NCBI RefSeq assembly: GCF_007992175.1
Contig: NZ_BJZT01000021.1
Coordinates: forward strand, 1-44,658
Length of the DNA stretch: 44,658 nucleotides
Source: Methylobacterium haplocladii
Lineage (GTDB): Bacteria > Pseudomonadota > Alphaproteobacteria > Rhizobiales > Beijerinckiaceae
Direction: 5' to 3'
This document shows, piece by piece, positions 1-7,722 of the stretch. How positions within the stretch are numbered: position 1 is the stretch's first letter; each line of letters opens with the position of its first letter. A program made the position numbers and the translations under genes. The notes beneath the pieces are model-generated. The model saw nothing but the letters and a program-made list of their open reading frames with translations. It did no database searches and was not told where the DNA came from.

Positions 1-83
1 TAGAGCGCGAACGCCTGCAGCTCGCCGGTCGCGCGGCTGATGATGCACCACACCGGGCAGTCAGGCCGTGGCTGGACGCACAA
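1..83 (-). CDS. Possible partial or broken coding stretch at the left edge
   Basis: A minus-strand frame is open from about 148 to the window edge and reads like protein, with segments PPEIAQLCVQPRPDC and VWCIISRATGELQAFAL. It has no good start: the earliest candidate is a TTG at 83. A short ATG frame at 175 (MRATEIDSL, stop at 146-148) abuts it in another frame, so the two could be one gene split by a frameshift. No family is recognised. The upstream end and true start cannot be decided from this window. Confidence 0.25.
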   Translation of the reverse strand, partial: MCVQPRPDCPVWCIISRATGELQAFAL

Positions 84-187
84 CTGCGCGATCTCGGGCG
101 GGTCTGCCGGCGGAGGCGGAAGTGCCGATCGGGGAAGCTGTGAAATCAGAGGCTATCGATCTCGGTGGCACGCATCGGCTGATCCTC

Positions 188-499
188 TCAGGCGGGACGG
201 GGGAGGGCGGCGTACCTCGCTAGGACGTGCCAGTGGTCAACTGAGGCGAGGGTGTCGAGGGCAGCCAGCACCGGATCCAGCGCGTCCGGCTCGCATTCGG
301 CCTCCTGGCGCAGCAAGCAATCGAGGCGGGCACCGCGCAGGCCAGTCGAGGAGCGGACGTTAGCGCAGAGGGTTCGGAAGTGGGCGCGGCGCTCGGCTTC
401 GTTGAGATGATCGCAAACGGAGCCCAGCAGTTGGCCGGCACGATCATCGGCCCGTTCTCCGAATCGGATCGGCTTCGGCGTGATCGCGTCGCCCAACAC
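188..499 (-). CDS. Hypothetical protein, possibly a remnant
   Basis: This minus-strand frame encodes about 103 residues of normal-looking composition, with a helical Ala/Leu/Arg-rich C-terminal half and several Cys residues. The frame stays open upstream of the first start codon to beyond 530, and the TTG/GTG starts near 499 have no clear ribosome-binding site. This suggests either a wrongly placed start or the 3' remnant of a longer gene. It lies immediately past the 3' end of tRNA-Pro, a frequent landing site for integrating elements, but no integrase or attachment repeat is visible here. I do not recognise the family. Confidence 0.35.
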   Translation of the reverse strand: MLGDAITPKPIRFGERADDRAGQLLGSVCDHLNEAERRAHFRTLCANVRSSTGLRGARLDCLLRQEAECEPDALDPVLAALDTLASVDHWHVLARYAALPRPA

Positions 500-510
500 A
501 CGACAAAATC

Positions 511-526
511 CCTCGTAAGAACGAGG
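511..526 (-). terminator. Possible terminator after tRNA-Pro
   Basis: CCTCGT and ACGAGG pair across a 4-nt loop. On the minus strand they are followed by GATTTTGT, a weak T-tract. The position about 50 nt past the tRNA-Pro 3' end suits a terminator, but the 6-bp stem is short. Confidence 0.35.
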
Positions 527-576
527 ACTCTGTCGGTTATTCTGTCGCTTAGGTCAGTCGGGATCGACCTGAATTT

Positions 577-653
577 TGGTCGGAGTGGCAGGATTTGAAC
601 CTGCGACCCCCACGTCCCGAACGTGGTGCGCTACCAGACTGCGCTACACTCCG
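577..653 (-). tRNA. tRNA-Pro (anticodon CGG)
   Basis: The minus strand folds as a 77-nt cloverleaf. The acceptor stem pairs CGGAGTG with CACTCCG, the discriminator is A, and CCA is encoded. The anticodon arm is CCACG-TTCGGGA-CGTGG, giving anticodon CGG, which reads the proline codon CCG. The T arm carries GGTTCAAATCC. In a GC-rich genome CCG is a heavily used Pro codon. The gene lies 84 bp downstream of the phosphopantetheinyl transferase stop on the same strand. Confidence 0.97.
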
Positions 654-737
654 AAGCTCGGCCCTCGGGCCAGCGAGCGGGCTTATAGCTGGGGGTTGGT
701 CCACCCGCAAGCGGATTGGGCAAAAGGATTTCGGCGC

Positions 738-1490
738 TCACGCCGGGCCGGAAGACCAGTCCGGCATGAGGCTGCGCAGGGCGCAGGTTCGGCCCGGCGC
801 CTCGATGGCGACGGCCGCGACATGGCCGGGGGCGGGGGCGAGATGCTGCAGGCTCCAGGCGCGCGCGGCGTCCGCCGATCCGTCGATCGAGAGGAGGGCG
901 GCCGCGGCAGGCGGGATCGACACGGCGAAGCGGTCCAGGGGAAACGCGAGCCCGAGGCCCAGCGCCTTCACGAAGGCCTCCTTGCGGGTCCAGCAGGCAT
1001 AGAAGGCCGTCTGCAGCGCCTCGGCCGGGAGACGCTGCAGGGCCGAGACCTCGCCAGCCGCGAAATAGCTGCGCGCCAGGCTTAGGCAATCGGGGATCGG
1101 CCTGATCCGTTCGACGTCGACGCCGATGCGCGCGTCGGGCGACAGGGCGATCAGGCCGACGCCGCCGGAATGCGAGAGGTTGAAGGCGAGGTGCCCGCGC
1201 CAGGGGCCGTCGAGTTCCGGTTTGCCGGCCTCGTCCGCGAGGAAACGAACGTCTGCCGGATCGGCAGCGAGGGCGCCTGCCAGGATCCGCCGCAGCGCAG
1301 CGTGGCTGGCAGCGTAACGGTCGCGGTCTTCCTGGCGCAGGAAACGAGTGGTCCGCTGGCGCTCCTCGTCCGAGAGGGCGGCGAGGCAGGCATGGCGGCC
1401 GGCCTCGTCGAGGGTGAGAGGGACGCGCCACACGGTGGGCTCGTGCAACGGACCCGGTGCTGCGACGGTCCAGGCGACGCGGTCGGTCAC
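738..1490 (-). CDS. 4'-phosphopantetheinyl transferase, Sfp type
   Basis: This 250-residue protein matches the Sfp/AcpT family, which moves the phosphopantetheine arm of coenzyme A onto a serine of carrier proteins in fatty acid, polyketide or peptide synthesis. Family motifs appear in order: GKPEL (about 89-93), FNLSHS (103-108), the Mg-binding GVDVE (123-127), and WTRKEAFVKALG (167-178) with the catalytic Glu and Lys. Length is usual for the family. No synthase gene is nearby, so the partner carrier protein is unknown. It is divergent from the MFS gene, with about 230 bp between them. Confidence 0.95.
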   Translation of the reverse strand: MTDRVAWTVAAPGPLHEPTVWRVPLTLDEAGRHACLAALSDEERQRTTRFLRQEDRDRYAASHAALRRILAGALAADPADVRFLADEAGKPELDGPWRGHLAFNLSHSGGVGLIALSPDARIGVDVERIRPIPDCLSLARSYFAAGEVSALQRLPAEALQTAFYACWTRKEAFVKALGLGLAFPLDRFAVSIPPAAAALLSIDGSADAARAWSLQHLAPAPGHVAAVAIEAPGRTCALRSLMPDWSSGPA

Positions 1491-1723
1491 GGCCGTCCTC
1501 CCGGCGGGCGCGACGACGGAGTCAGCAGGCTTCGGGCAGGGACGCCGCGGCTTTCCGTTAAAATTCTGCGATGCGACAAGGGCCTCAGCGGACCAGGCGT
1601 TGGCTTGCCGACGAGAGCCTGCTTAGGCTGGGCGAAGCCACCGGAGGACGCGAGCGGTATGATCGACCATCGTGCCGCCCCGGCTCGCTGCGTCCTTGCC
1701 GCGCCACAGGCCAGGGCGTCCGC

Positions 1724-3019
1724 TTGAGCGCTGCTCCTGTCTCGGCCGATTGGCAGCCGACGCTGGCCTGGCCCGGTGCCCGGTACGTCGTGTTCTTCGG
1801 CGTGTATCTCTATCAAGGGCTCGTCGCCGGCTTCTCGCTGACCGCGCTCGCCAACCATTATGCCGGGATCGGAATTCCGGCGAGCGAGGTCGGCCTGCAC
1901 TTCGCCATAGCCGGTCTGCCCTGGACGCTGCAGCCGATCCTGTGGGGGCCGCTGATCGACCGGGCCGGCGGGGCGCGCATGGGGCGTCGCAGGGTCTGGG
2001 CGTTCTGGGCGGTGCTCGGTGCGCAGGCGAGCCTCGGTCTGCTCTGGTTCGTGCCGGGGCCGGAGGCGCTCGGCTGGGTCGGCCTCGCCTTCCTCGGTCA
2101 CAGTTTGTTCGCGGCGCTGCTCGATACCGCCTGCGACCGCATGATCATGGATCATGTGCCGGAGGACGCGTTCGGACGGATGAGCGGATGTACCCGCGGC
2201 GGCTTCGTCATCGGTACCAGTCTCAGCGCGGCCGTGTTCTCGACGCTGCTCGCCTCGATGAGCTTTTATGGGTGCATCGCCGTACTCATGGCGCTGAGCA
2301 CGCTGGCGCTGCTGCCGCTCGTGATCGTGCGGGAGGCGCCCGGTGATGCGCTCGTCTCCCTCGCCAGGCGCGCCGATGGGACGGCACGGCAGACGCGATC
2401 GTTCAGGTCGTTCCTGCTGCGGTTGCTCGTGGGCCTGCGTCGCCCGACGGCCCTGCGGCTGCTGGTCTTGTGCTTCTGCGTCGATTTCATCCTCTCTCTG
2501 TTCGAGGTGCGCTTCAACGTCGAGGTCGTGCAGGCGCATGGTTGGGACGCCGCCGCCTTGTCACGACTTCAGGCCGGCCTCGCGCTGGCGAGCGGTACGG
2601 TCGGCGCGCTCGTCATCGGGGTGTGGTCGGACCGGGCCGGACCGCTGCCGGCGCTGACAGGTCTCTTCCTCGGCGGCGCGGCCACCTTCGGCACGGCTGC
2701 GATGCTGATCGGCGCCGATCGCGTCGCGACGGCCGCGCCGCTGATCCTCGGCCTGACCAACGTGCTGCCCACACTCCTCGTCGTGGCGCTGGTGCCGGCC
2801 CTGATGCGGGCCAGCCGTGGGCGTCCGGGCGCGGCGACGCAGTTCGAAGTGTTCATGGCGACGATGAACCTCGGCTCCGTCGGCGGAGGCGGCGTGTCGG
2901 GCCTGAGCGCCGAAATACTACCGAGCGGCGCCGTCGCGGGGCTCGTCGGATTGGTGTTTCTCACATGCGCCGGCTTGAGCAGGCGGCCGGCCCTGCTTTT
3001 CGAAAATTGTACGCGATAG
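1724..3019 (+). CDS. MFS transporter, AmpG/PAT-like
   Basis: This is a polytopic membrane protein of about 431 residues with roughly twelve hydrophobic segments, starting with YVVFFGVYLYQGLVAGF. The charged loop after the second or third segment, DRAGGARMGRRRVW, resembles the family A motif, and WSDRAGPLPAL in the second half mirrors it. The pattern resembles the AmpG/PAT subgroup of major facilitator carriers; the substrate cannot be told. The frame is open to an ATG at 1571, but those first 51 codons are Arg-rich with poor codon use and no membrane character. I therefore prefer the TTG at 1724, although its ribosome-binding site is weak. Confidence 0.85.
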   Translation: MSAAPVSADWQPTLAWPGARYVVFFGVYLYQGLVAGFSLTALANHYAGIGIPASEVGLHFAIAGLPWTLQPILWGPLIDRAGGARMGRRRVWAFWAVLGAQASLGLLWFVPGPEALGWVGLAFLGHSLFAALLDTACDRMIMDHVPEDAFGRMSGCTRGGFVIGTSLSAAVFSTLLASMSFYGCIAVLMALSTLALLPLVIVREAPGDALVSLARRADGTARQTRSFRSFLLRLLVGLRRPTALRLLVLCFCVDFILSLFEVRFNVEVVQAHGWDAAALSRLQAGLALASGTVGALVIGVWSDRAGPLPALTGLFLGGAATFGTAAMLIGADRVATAAPLILGLTNVLPTLLVVALVPALMRASRGRPGAATQFEVFMATMNLGSVGGGGVSGLSAEILPSGAVAGLVGLVFLTCAGLSRRPALLFENCTR

Positions 3020-3037
3020 GTCTGGTAGACCACAGCT
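3019..3037 (+). terminator. Weak hairpin at the end of the MFS gene
   Basis: GGTCT and AGACC form a 5-bp stem with a 3-nt loop, followed by ACAGCTTTTC. This could end the MFS transcript. The stem is short and the T-run is four bases. Confidence 0.25.
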
Positions 3038-3115
3038 TTTCAGTCTTGACAGCGTCGTATCCTGCCATCTGAAACCATCATATGTGTATTGTTCCAGGTG
3101 AGGGAAACAAGTTTC

Positions 3116-3154
3116 ATGGCCCAAAATGAGACAGAAAATGCAACCCGATATTGA
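3116..3154 (+). CDS. Possible 12-residue leader ORF before the LysR gene
   Basis: ATG at 3116 opens a 12-codon frame, MAQNETENATRY, preceded by AGGTGAGGG (3096-3104) 11 nt upstream, a good ribosome-binding site. It lies in a comparatively AT-rich gap about 100 nt before the LysR start. It could be a leader peptide or an accident. Confidence 0.3.
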   Translation: MAQNETENATRY

Positions 3155-3253
3155 TCGCGAGCGTGTATGATCTATGGAGATTGGAACGGTTCACAATCGG
3201 CAAATCCTGCGGCGGATCTTGCCGGCTTCTGAACGAGAGGGACGGGGACACTC

Positions 3254-4243
3254 ATGCCGCATCCGCAAGTTCTCCGAGACATGGCCTTGTTTGTCGAGGT
3301 CGCGAAACGAAAGAGCTTCAGCCAAGCTGCCGTTGCGCTTGGGATGCCGATTTCTTCGCTGTCTCGGCGAATTACGTTGTTCGAGTCGGCTGTAGGACTG
3401 CGTTTGCTCGACAGGACGACGCGTAAGCTGGTCCTGACATCTTACGGCGAGGCTTATCTCAGCCAGGCGACCCGGCTCGTGGAAGAGGCGCAACGCACCT
3501 TTGACGATATGGTTTCGCAGGCCAAAGGACCCAGCGGGTTCCTCAAGATCGCGGTGCCGCCCGATTTCTGGGTCCTGCGCCATCTCTCCGGCGTCATTTC
3601 CGAGTTCTCCCGCGACCATGAGCACGTGCAGATCCACGTGGATCTGCGGCCGGCGCCGGTGGACCTCGCCGCCGACAACTACGACCTCGCCATCGCGATC
3701 GAAGAGCCGCGCGAAACCTCGTTGATCGTGCGCAAGGTGGGGGAGTTGGAGAACGGCCTGTTCGCCTCACGTTCGTATCTGCTGGCGCATGGTCGGCCGC
3801 AGCATCCGCGTGACTTGAGCCAACATCGCATCGTGCTGCCGTCCCAAGGGGCAAGCTCGAACTGGACCCTGACGCGGGGCACGGAAACCGCATCGGTCAC
3901 CGTCGGCGGACCGGTTTCCTGCAACAGTCTGAGTCTCGCACGCCGCTTCGTCGTCTCAGGACAGGGCATCACCCCGGCGAACCTGATCAACGTCGAACGC
4001 GACGTGCTGAGCGGCAAGTTGGAACGGGTGTTGCCGGAATGGCGGCTGCCGCCGACGCCGGTCTACATCGTCACGACGTCCCGGCTTCTGCCCGCCAAGG
4101 CGCGCAGCTTCATTGATTTCGCGACGAAGCGCATCAACGCGATCCTGACCGCCGTCGCACGAGGAACGCCAGTGCCCGAGACGATCGATATCGATCCGTC
4201 CCGCGATTACTCCCCTGCGCCCGTCTTCGCCCTGCGCTCCTGA
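3254..4243 (+). CDS. LysR-family transcriptional regulator
   Basis: This 329-residue protein has the LysR layout. An N-terminal winged helix-turn-helix spans about residues 8-65 (KRKSFSQAAVALGMPISSLS, then RRITLFESAVGLRLLDRTTR), followed by the periplasmic-binding-fold effector domain (about 92-300). The Leu-Asp-Arg-Thr-Thr-Arg stretch is typical of the family. GAGAGGGACGGGG just upstream is a strong ribosome-binding site and fixes the ATG at 3254. The upstream MFS gene on the same strand is a plausible but unproven target. The 3' end overlaps the convergent small membrane gene by 37 bp. Confidence 0.95.
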   Translation: MPHPQVLRDMALFVEVAKRKSFSQAAVALGMPISSLSRRITLFESAVGLRLLDRTTRKLVLTSYGEAYLSQATRLVEEAQRTFDDMVSQAKGPSGFLKIAVPPDFWVLRHLSGVISEFSRDHEHVQIHVDLRPAPVDLAADNYDLAIAIEEPRETSLIVRKVGELENGLFASRSYLLAHGRPQHPRDLSQHRIVLPSQGASSNWTLTRGTETASVTVGGPVSCNSLSLARRFVVSGQGITPANLINVERDVLSGKLERVLPEWRLPPTPVYIVTTSRLLPAKARSFIDFATKRINAILTAVARGTPVPETIDIDPSRDYSPAPVFALRS

Positions 4244-4428
4244 ACAGCTTGCATGGCGTGACCACGGTGCAGAAAGATGGTGGCGAGATAGCCTCCTTCC
4301 GCCAGCGCGAGGGTGCCGTAGAACAAGGCGGTCGCCTCGTACCACGCGAGTTCATGCCGTAGTGCGGCGATGAAGACGAGGCTCGCGAGGGCCGGCACGA
4401 GGGCGGCGAGGAACGGAAGAGGCTTCAC
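4207..4428 (-). CDS. Small two-helix membrane protein
   Basis: A 73-residue protein starts at a GTG (4428). Residues about 4-23 (LPFLAALVPALASLVFIAAL) and 33-53 (around FYGTLALAEGGYLATIFLH) are membrane helices, and the tail is charged. The open frame runs upstream to 4536, but that part has no coding character. It overlaps the end of the LysR gene tail to tail. No family is recognised. GC-rich third positions and clean helices support a real gene. Confidence 0.65.
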   Translation of the reverse strand: MKPLPFLAALVPALASLVFIAALRHELAWYEATALFYGTLALAEGGYLATIFLHRGHAMQAVQERRAKTGAGE

Positions 4429-4595
4429 GGAATGCCCGCGGAGGAGACAGGAAAACGGAGAGGCCGCCACGCGACCCGATATCGTCCTAACCTGCCGGTT
4501 CTCGAAACAAGAACAACCCCACGGTGTTGGAAGCATATTTTCTCCGACCGTGTGCCGGATGCCTCACCCCGTCTTTCATCGCTTGGACAACGGAC

Positions 4596-4620
4596 CGACG
4601 GGGTGCAGTCTACCCCGTCG
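4596..4620 (-). terminator. Strong hairpin after the RpoH-type sigma gene
   Basis: CGACGGGGT (4596-4604) pairs perfectly with ACCCCGTCG (4612-4620) across a 7-nt loop, about 27 nt past the sigma factor stop on the minus strand. There is no T-tract, so it may act with Rho or only protect the 3' end. Confidence 0.5.
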
Positions 4621-4646
4621 ACCCGCTCGCCAAGATCTGAGTTCGT

Positions 4647-5519
4647 TCAGGCGTAGATGTTGTTCGCCGAATTCGGGAACCGATCGGCCAATGCGCGGCG
4701 GAGTTTCTCCAGAGCGCGGTTTTCGATCTGCCGGACGCGCTCCTTCGAGATGCCGAGGCGATGCCCAAGGGCTTCCAACGTGGCCTGATCCTCGGCGAGG
4801 CGACGCTCGCGCAGGATCCGCAACTCACGCTCCGACAGGACGGTGAGAGCCTGCTTGAGCCAGCTCAGCCGGCGCTCGCCATCGACCGTGGCGGTGACGG
4901 TCTCGTCAGGCAGTGCGGCACCGTCGACGAGGAAGTCCATGCGCTCGGAAGAGGCCTCGCTCTCCTCGCCCACCGGCGCATTCAGCGACATGTCGGGACC
5001 CGAGAGGCGCGCATCCATCAGCGCCACGTCCTTGGTCGAGACGCCGATGGCGATGGCGATGCGGCTGTGGATCTCGGAGCCGACCTGCTCTTCGGTGGAT
5101 TGCATCAGCCGAGCGCGCAGGCGACGCAGATTGAAGAATAGTGCCTTCTGGGCGGAGCTCGTCCCACCGCGCACGATGGACCAGTTCCGCAGGATGTAGT
5201 CCTGAATCGAAGCCCGGATCCACCAGGTGGCGTAGGTGGAGAAGCGAACCTCCCGCTCCGGTTCAAATCGAGCCGCAGCTTCCATGAGACCGACATGCCC
5301 TTCCTGGACGAGGTCGGCCATGGGCAGGCCGTAATGGCGGAAGCGGCCGGCCAGCGCGATCACGAGGCGCATATGGGCCGAAATCAAACGATGAAGGGCT
5401 CGCTCATCCCCCTTGTCCTTCCAGCTGACTGCCAGACCACGCTCTTCGTCTCGCGCGAGAAAGGGCGCCTCCATCGCGGTCCGTATGAACTGACGCCGAA
5501 TTCCAGCGATTTCCGCCAT
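4647..5519 (-). CDS. rpoH: RNA polymerase sigma factor, RpoH (sigma-32) type
   Basis: This 290-residue alternative sigma factor directs RNA polymerase to heat-shock and other stress promoters. Region 2 is clear: RHYGLPMADLVQEGHVGLME (61-80) followed by the RFSTYATWWIRASIQDYIL segment (92-110) that melts the -10 element. The RpoH box QKALFFNLRR is at about 124-133, which separates it from housekeeping sigma. Region 4 near the C-terminus has a helix-turn-helix (LEALGHRLGISKERVRQIEN). Alphaproteobacteria usually have two RpoH paralogues; which one this is cannot be settled here. A sigma-EcfG-like promoter lies about 92-117 nt upstream. Confidence 0.96.
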   Translation of the reverse strand: MAEIAGIRRQFIRTAMEAPFLARDEERGLAVSWKDKGDERALHRLISAHMRLVIALAGRFRHYGLPMADLVQEGHVGLMEAAARFEPEREVRFSTYATWWIRASIQDYILRNWSIVRGGTSSAQKALFFNLRRLRARLMQSTEEQVGSEIHSRIAIAIGVSTKDVALMDARLSGPDMSLNAPVGEESEASSERMDFLVDGAALPDETVTATVDGERRLSWLKQALTVLSERELRILRERRLAEDQATLEALGHRLGISKERVRQIENRALEKLRRALADRFPNSANNIYA

Positions 5520-5610
5520 CCCCGTCGTGCCTTTCTAGTCAGAGTCTTCTGGCAGCAGGGGCGTCGCCACATCGGAGACGATCGGGCAAGCCCTCGCTGG
5601 GCTCAGGCAC

Positions 5611-5636
5611 AACATGCCGACCGCGGCCGTTGTTCC
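5611..5636 (-). promoter_or_regulatory. Candidate [13 protein letters not shown] (EcfG-type) promoter of rpoH
   Basis: On the minus strand GGAAC (5632-5636) is separated by 17 nt from TGTT (5611-5614). This resembles the alphaproteobacterial EcfG/PhyR-system consensus GGAAC-N16/17-CGTT. It lies 92 nt before the rpoH start. In some rhizobia an rpoH paralogue is controlled by the general stress sigma factor, so the placement makes sense, but this is a motif match only. Confidence 0.4.
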
Positions 5637-5701
5637 GCATTTTTCGCGGTGCGACGTGGAACGGACCGAAAGATTTTCAAGTGGGCCAGACCAGGCCGAT
5701 C

Positions 5702-5738
5702 CACAAAAGAAAAGACCCGGCGCTGGCACACCGGGTCT
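5702..5738 (-). terminator. Rho-independent terminator of carD
   Basis: On the minus strand AGACCCGG pairs with CCGGGTCT across a 10-nt loop, then TTTTCTTTTG follows. This is a classical intrinsic terminator about 35 nt past the CarD stop. Confidence 0.9.
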
Positions 5739-5772
5739 GGATTCGATCGGATCGGCCGAGGAGAGAAATCGT

Positions 5773-6369
5773 TCAGGCGGCTTCTTCCTGCACGTCGTCG
5801 CTCTCGGCTTCGCCCTCCGCATCGGCGTCCGCCTTCGCACGGCGCGGCGACTTGGCGAGGCTCTGCTCGATCAGCTTCAACGCTTCGGTCTCGGTGATCT
5901 TGTTCACCGACGAGATCTCGCGAACCACGCGATCGAGGGCGGCCTCGTAGAGCTGCCGCTCGCTGTAGGACTGCTCGGGCTGCGCCTCGGAGCGGTAGAG
6001 GTCGCGCACGACTTCGGTGACCGAGATCAGGTCGCCGGAATTGATCTTGGCCTCGTATTCCTGGGCGCGGCGCGACCACATCGTGCGCTTCACGCGGGCA
6101 CGGCCAGTGAGCACGTCGAGGGCCTTCTTGACGAGTTCAGGCTCGGCGAGCTTGCGCATGCCGACGCTGTTGGCCTTGGCGGTCGGAACGCGCAGGACCA
6201 TCTTGTCCTTCTCGAAAGCGACGACGAACAGCTCGAGCTTGTAGCCGGCGATCTCCTGTTCCTCGATCGCGGTGATGCGCCCGACGCCGTGAGCCGGATA
6301 CACGACAGCTTCGCCGGTCTTGAAGCCCTGACGGCCTGAGGCGGTCGTCGTCTTCTTGGCTGTGGTCAT
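5773..6369 (-). CDS. carD: CarD/CdnL-family RNA polymerase-binding regulator
   Basis: This protein of about 198 residues stabilises open promoter complexes by binding the RNA polymerase beta subunit, as known for CarD/CdnL. The N-terminal interaction domain follows a short basic lead, with FKTGEAVVYPAHGVGRITAI at about residues 16-35. The C-terminal part is helical and DNA-binding in the family, and the last 25 residues are acidic. I chose the ATG at 6369 (MTTAKKTTT) because it fits the family length; the open frame extends to 6420. A strong terminator follows, so the unit ends here. Confidence 0.95.
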   Translation of the reverse strand: MTTAKKTTTASGRQGFKTGEAVVYPAHGVGRITAIEEQEIAGYKLELFVVAFEKDKMVLRVPTAKANSVGMRKLAEPELVKKALDVLTGRARVKRTMWSRRAQEYEAKINSGDLISVTEVVRDLYRSEAQPEQSYSERQLYEAALDRVVREISSVNKITETEALKLIEQSLAKSPRRAKADADAEGEAESDDVQEEAA

Positions 6370-6812
6370 GCGAACAGGGCTCCAGATCATCGCGCGGATC
6401 AGACGTCCGCACAGGGTCACTTCCGGGTCGGGACACCCGGCTCACACCACTTGACCGGCAGGCGCTGCTCACGCTCCCGCCGGCTCCCGGGCTCGCCATG
6501 CGTCCACGCAAAGACTGAACCGCCGCGGAAAGCATCGGGGCTTCCCGCGGTCGATCACATGCAACCTCTATCCAGGGCTGGAGCCGCAGGAGAACGGCGG
6601 AGGGAGCACGTCAAGCGAGTGCGACGGCAGACACAGGTCTACCACAATCCAGGCTTCGAATCAAAGGATTGCCGGCGCAGGCCGACGCGTCCGCGCGAGG
6701 GGCCGGCGAAGCGTGGACGTCGATCGAACCGCTGCGGAGAGCGCTCTGTCCGGTCCGGCTCTTAGCGGAGCATCCGGGCCTGCGGCTCTCGGTCGCCGTC
6801 CCGGGATCGCGA
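6370..6812. other. 443-bp gap between fdxA and carD
   Basis: No convincing gene is seen. It must hold the carD promoter and the fdxA 3' end. The most notable structure is a hairpin at 6523-6550, where CCGCGGAAAGC pairs with GCTTCCCGCGG with one mismatch. No canonical -35/-10 pair, tRNA or SRP-RNA signature was found. Confidence 0.5.
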
Positions 6813-7151
6813 TCAGTCGCCGGTGCCGGGGCTGGCCGAGAAATGCGCTTCGAGCTTGCCCGCGACGCCGTCCCACTCCTTGGCGTCGGCCGGAGCATCT
6901 TTCTTCTGGGTGATGTTTGGCCAGCTCTTGGCATAGTCCGTGTTGAGTTTCAGCCAGCTCTCGAGGCCCGGCTCCGTGTCCGGCTTGATCGCCTCGGCCG
7001 GGCATTCCGGCTCGCAGACGCCGCAATCGATACACTCGTCCGGGTGGATGACGAGCATGTTCTCGCCTTCGTAGAAGCAGTCCACCGGGCAGACCTCGAC
7101 GCAGTCCATGTACTTGCACTTGATGCAGTTGTCGGTGACGACGTAGGTCAT
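6813..7151 (-). CDS. fdxA: Seven-iron ferredoxin FdxA
   Basis: This 112-residue electron carrier has two clusters. The first cysteine group is at residues 9, 12, 17, 21 and 25 and the second at 40, 43, 46 and 50 ([11 protein letters not shown]), the arrangement of FdxA-type [3Fe-4S][4Fe-4S] ferredoxins. The tail of about 60 residues is typical of the alphaproteobacterial form. The ATG at 7151 is chosen because the family begins MTYVVT; the frame extends upstream without coding character. GAGGA about 12 nt before the start can serve as ribosome-binding site. The gene lies between hslR and carD on one strand, with sizeable gaps on both sides, so co-transcription is uncertain. Confidence 0.97.
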   Translation of the reverse strand: MTYVVTDNCIKCKYMDCVEVCPVDCFYEGENMLVIHPDECIDCGVCEPECPAEAIKPDTEPGLESWLKLNTDYAKSWPNITQKKDAPADAKEWDGVAGKLEAHFSASPGTGD

Positions 7152-7386
7152 GGGCTGCTCGGTCCTCGGAACGCTTTCTCGGGCCTGTCCTGCCGCGTGC
7201 GGTGACGGACCGTGCAGGTCCGTCGGGCGCTGGTTTCCCGTCGGGCGGCGCACAGGATGGAAGGCGACCTGCACGCGTTCGTGCGCCTTAGCCCCTGCCC
7301 ACGGGGCTGACAACCCGATGCGGACTGCCAGCATCGCCATTGGCGACCCGGTGTCGCTTCGTCGCCATGGTGGCGGCCCGGTCCTG

Positions 7387-7686
7387 CTACGACGTGTCCC
7401 GATCGTCGGTCGGTAAGTCGGTGCCGCCGAGGTCGGCGTAGAGGCCGCGGGCCTCCGGTGCCGGGCCACGCCGCTGGCCGAGATCGACCACGCGCACCAG
7501 AGCCGTGACGTGCGTTGCCGCGACGGTGAGGACGTCGCCGACGGCAACGCCCTTGGCTGGCGCCTCCGCCCGTCGGCCGTTGATCCGCACGTGCCCGTCC
7601 GCGACGAGGCGCGCGGCGAGAGAGCGCGTCTTGGCGAAGCGCGCGAACCAGAGCCACTTGTCGAGGCGCTGGCGGTCGACGCTCAA
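7387..7686 (-). CDS. hslR: S4-domain RNA-binding protein, Hsp15-like
   Basis: This 99-residue protein consists mainly of an S4 RNA-binding domain: [20 protein letters not shown] (7-26), then [14 protein letters not shown] (27-40). This is the signature of HslR/Hsp15, which in E. coli binds stalled 50S subunits carrying nascent chains and recycles them. The start is 36 bp after the stop of the helicase gene, so the two are probably co-transcribed. Both act on RNA. Confidence 0.93.
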   Translation of the reverse strand: MSVDRQRLDKWLWFARFAKTRSLAARLVADGHVRINGRRAEAPAKGVAVGDVLTVAATHVTALVRVVDLGQRRGPAPEARGLYADLGGTDLPTDDRDTS

Positions 7687-7722
7687 CCGGGACCGTGCTC
7701 CACCGCCGGCATCCTCATCCGG

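Noticed and set aside
1571..1723. N-terminal 51 codons of the open MFS frame
   Set aside because: Arg-rich with rare codons, no hydrophobic helix and no ribosome-binding site; it looks like leader DNA.
6523..6550. Hairpin in the fdxA-carD gap as a small RNA gene
   Set aside because: There is a mismatched stem but no T-tract, promoter or known RNA signature, so it is mentioned only as a structure.
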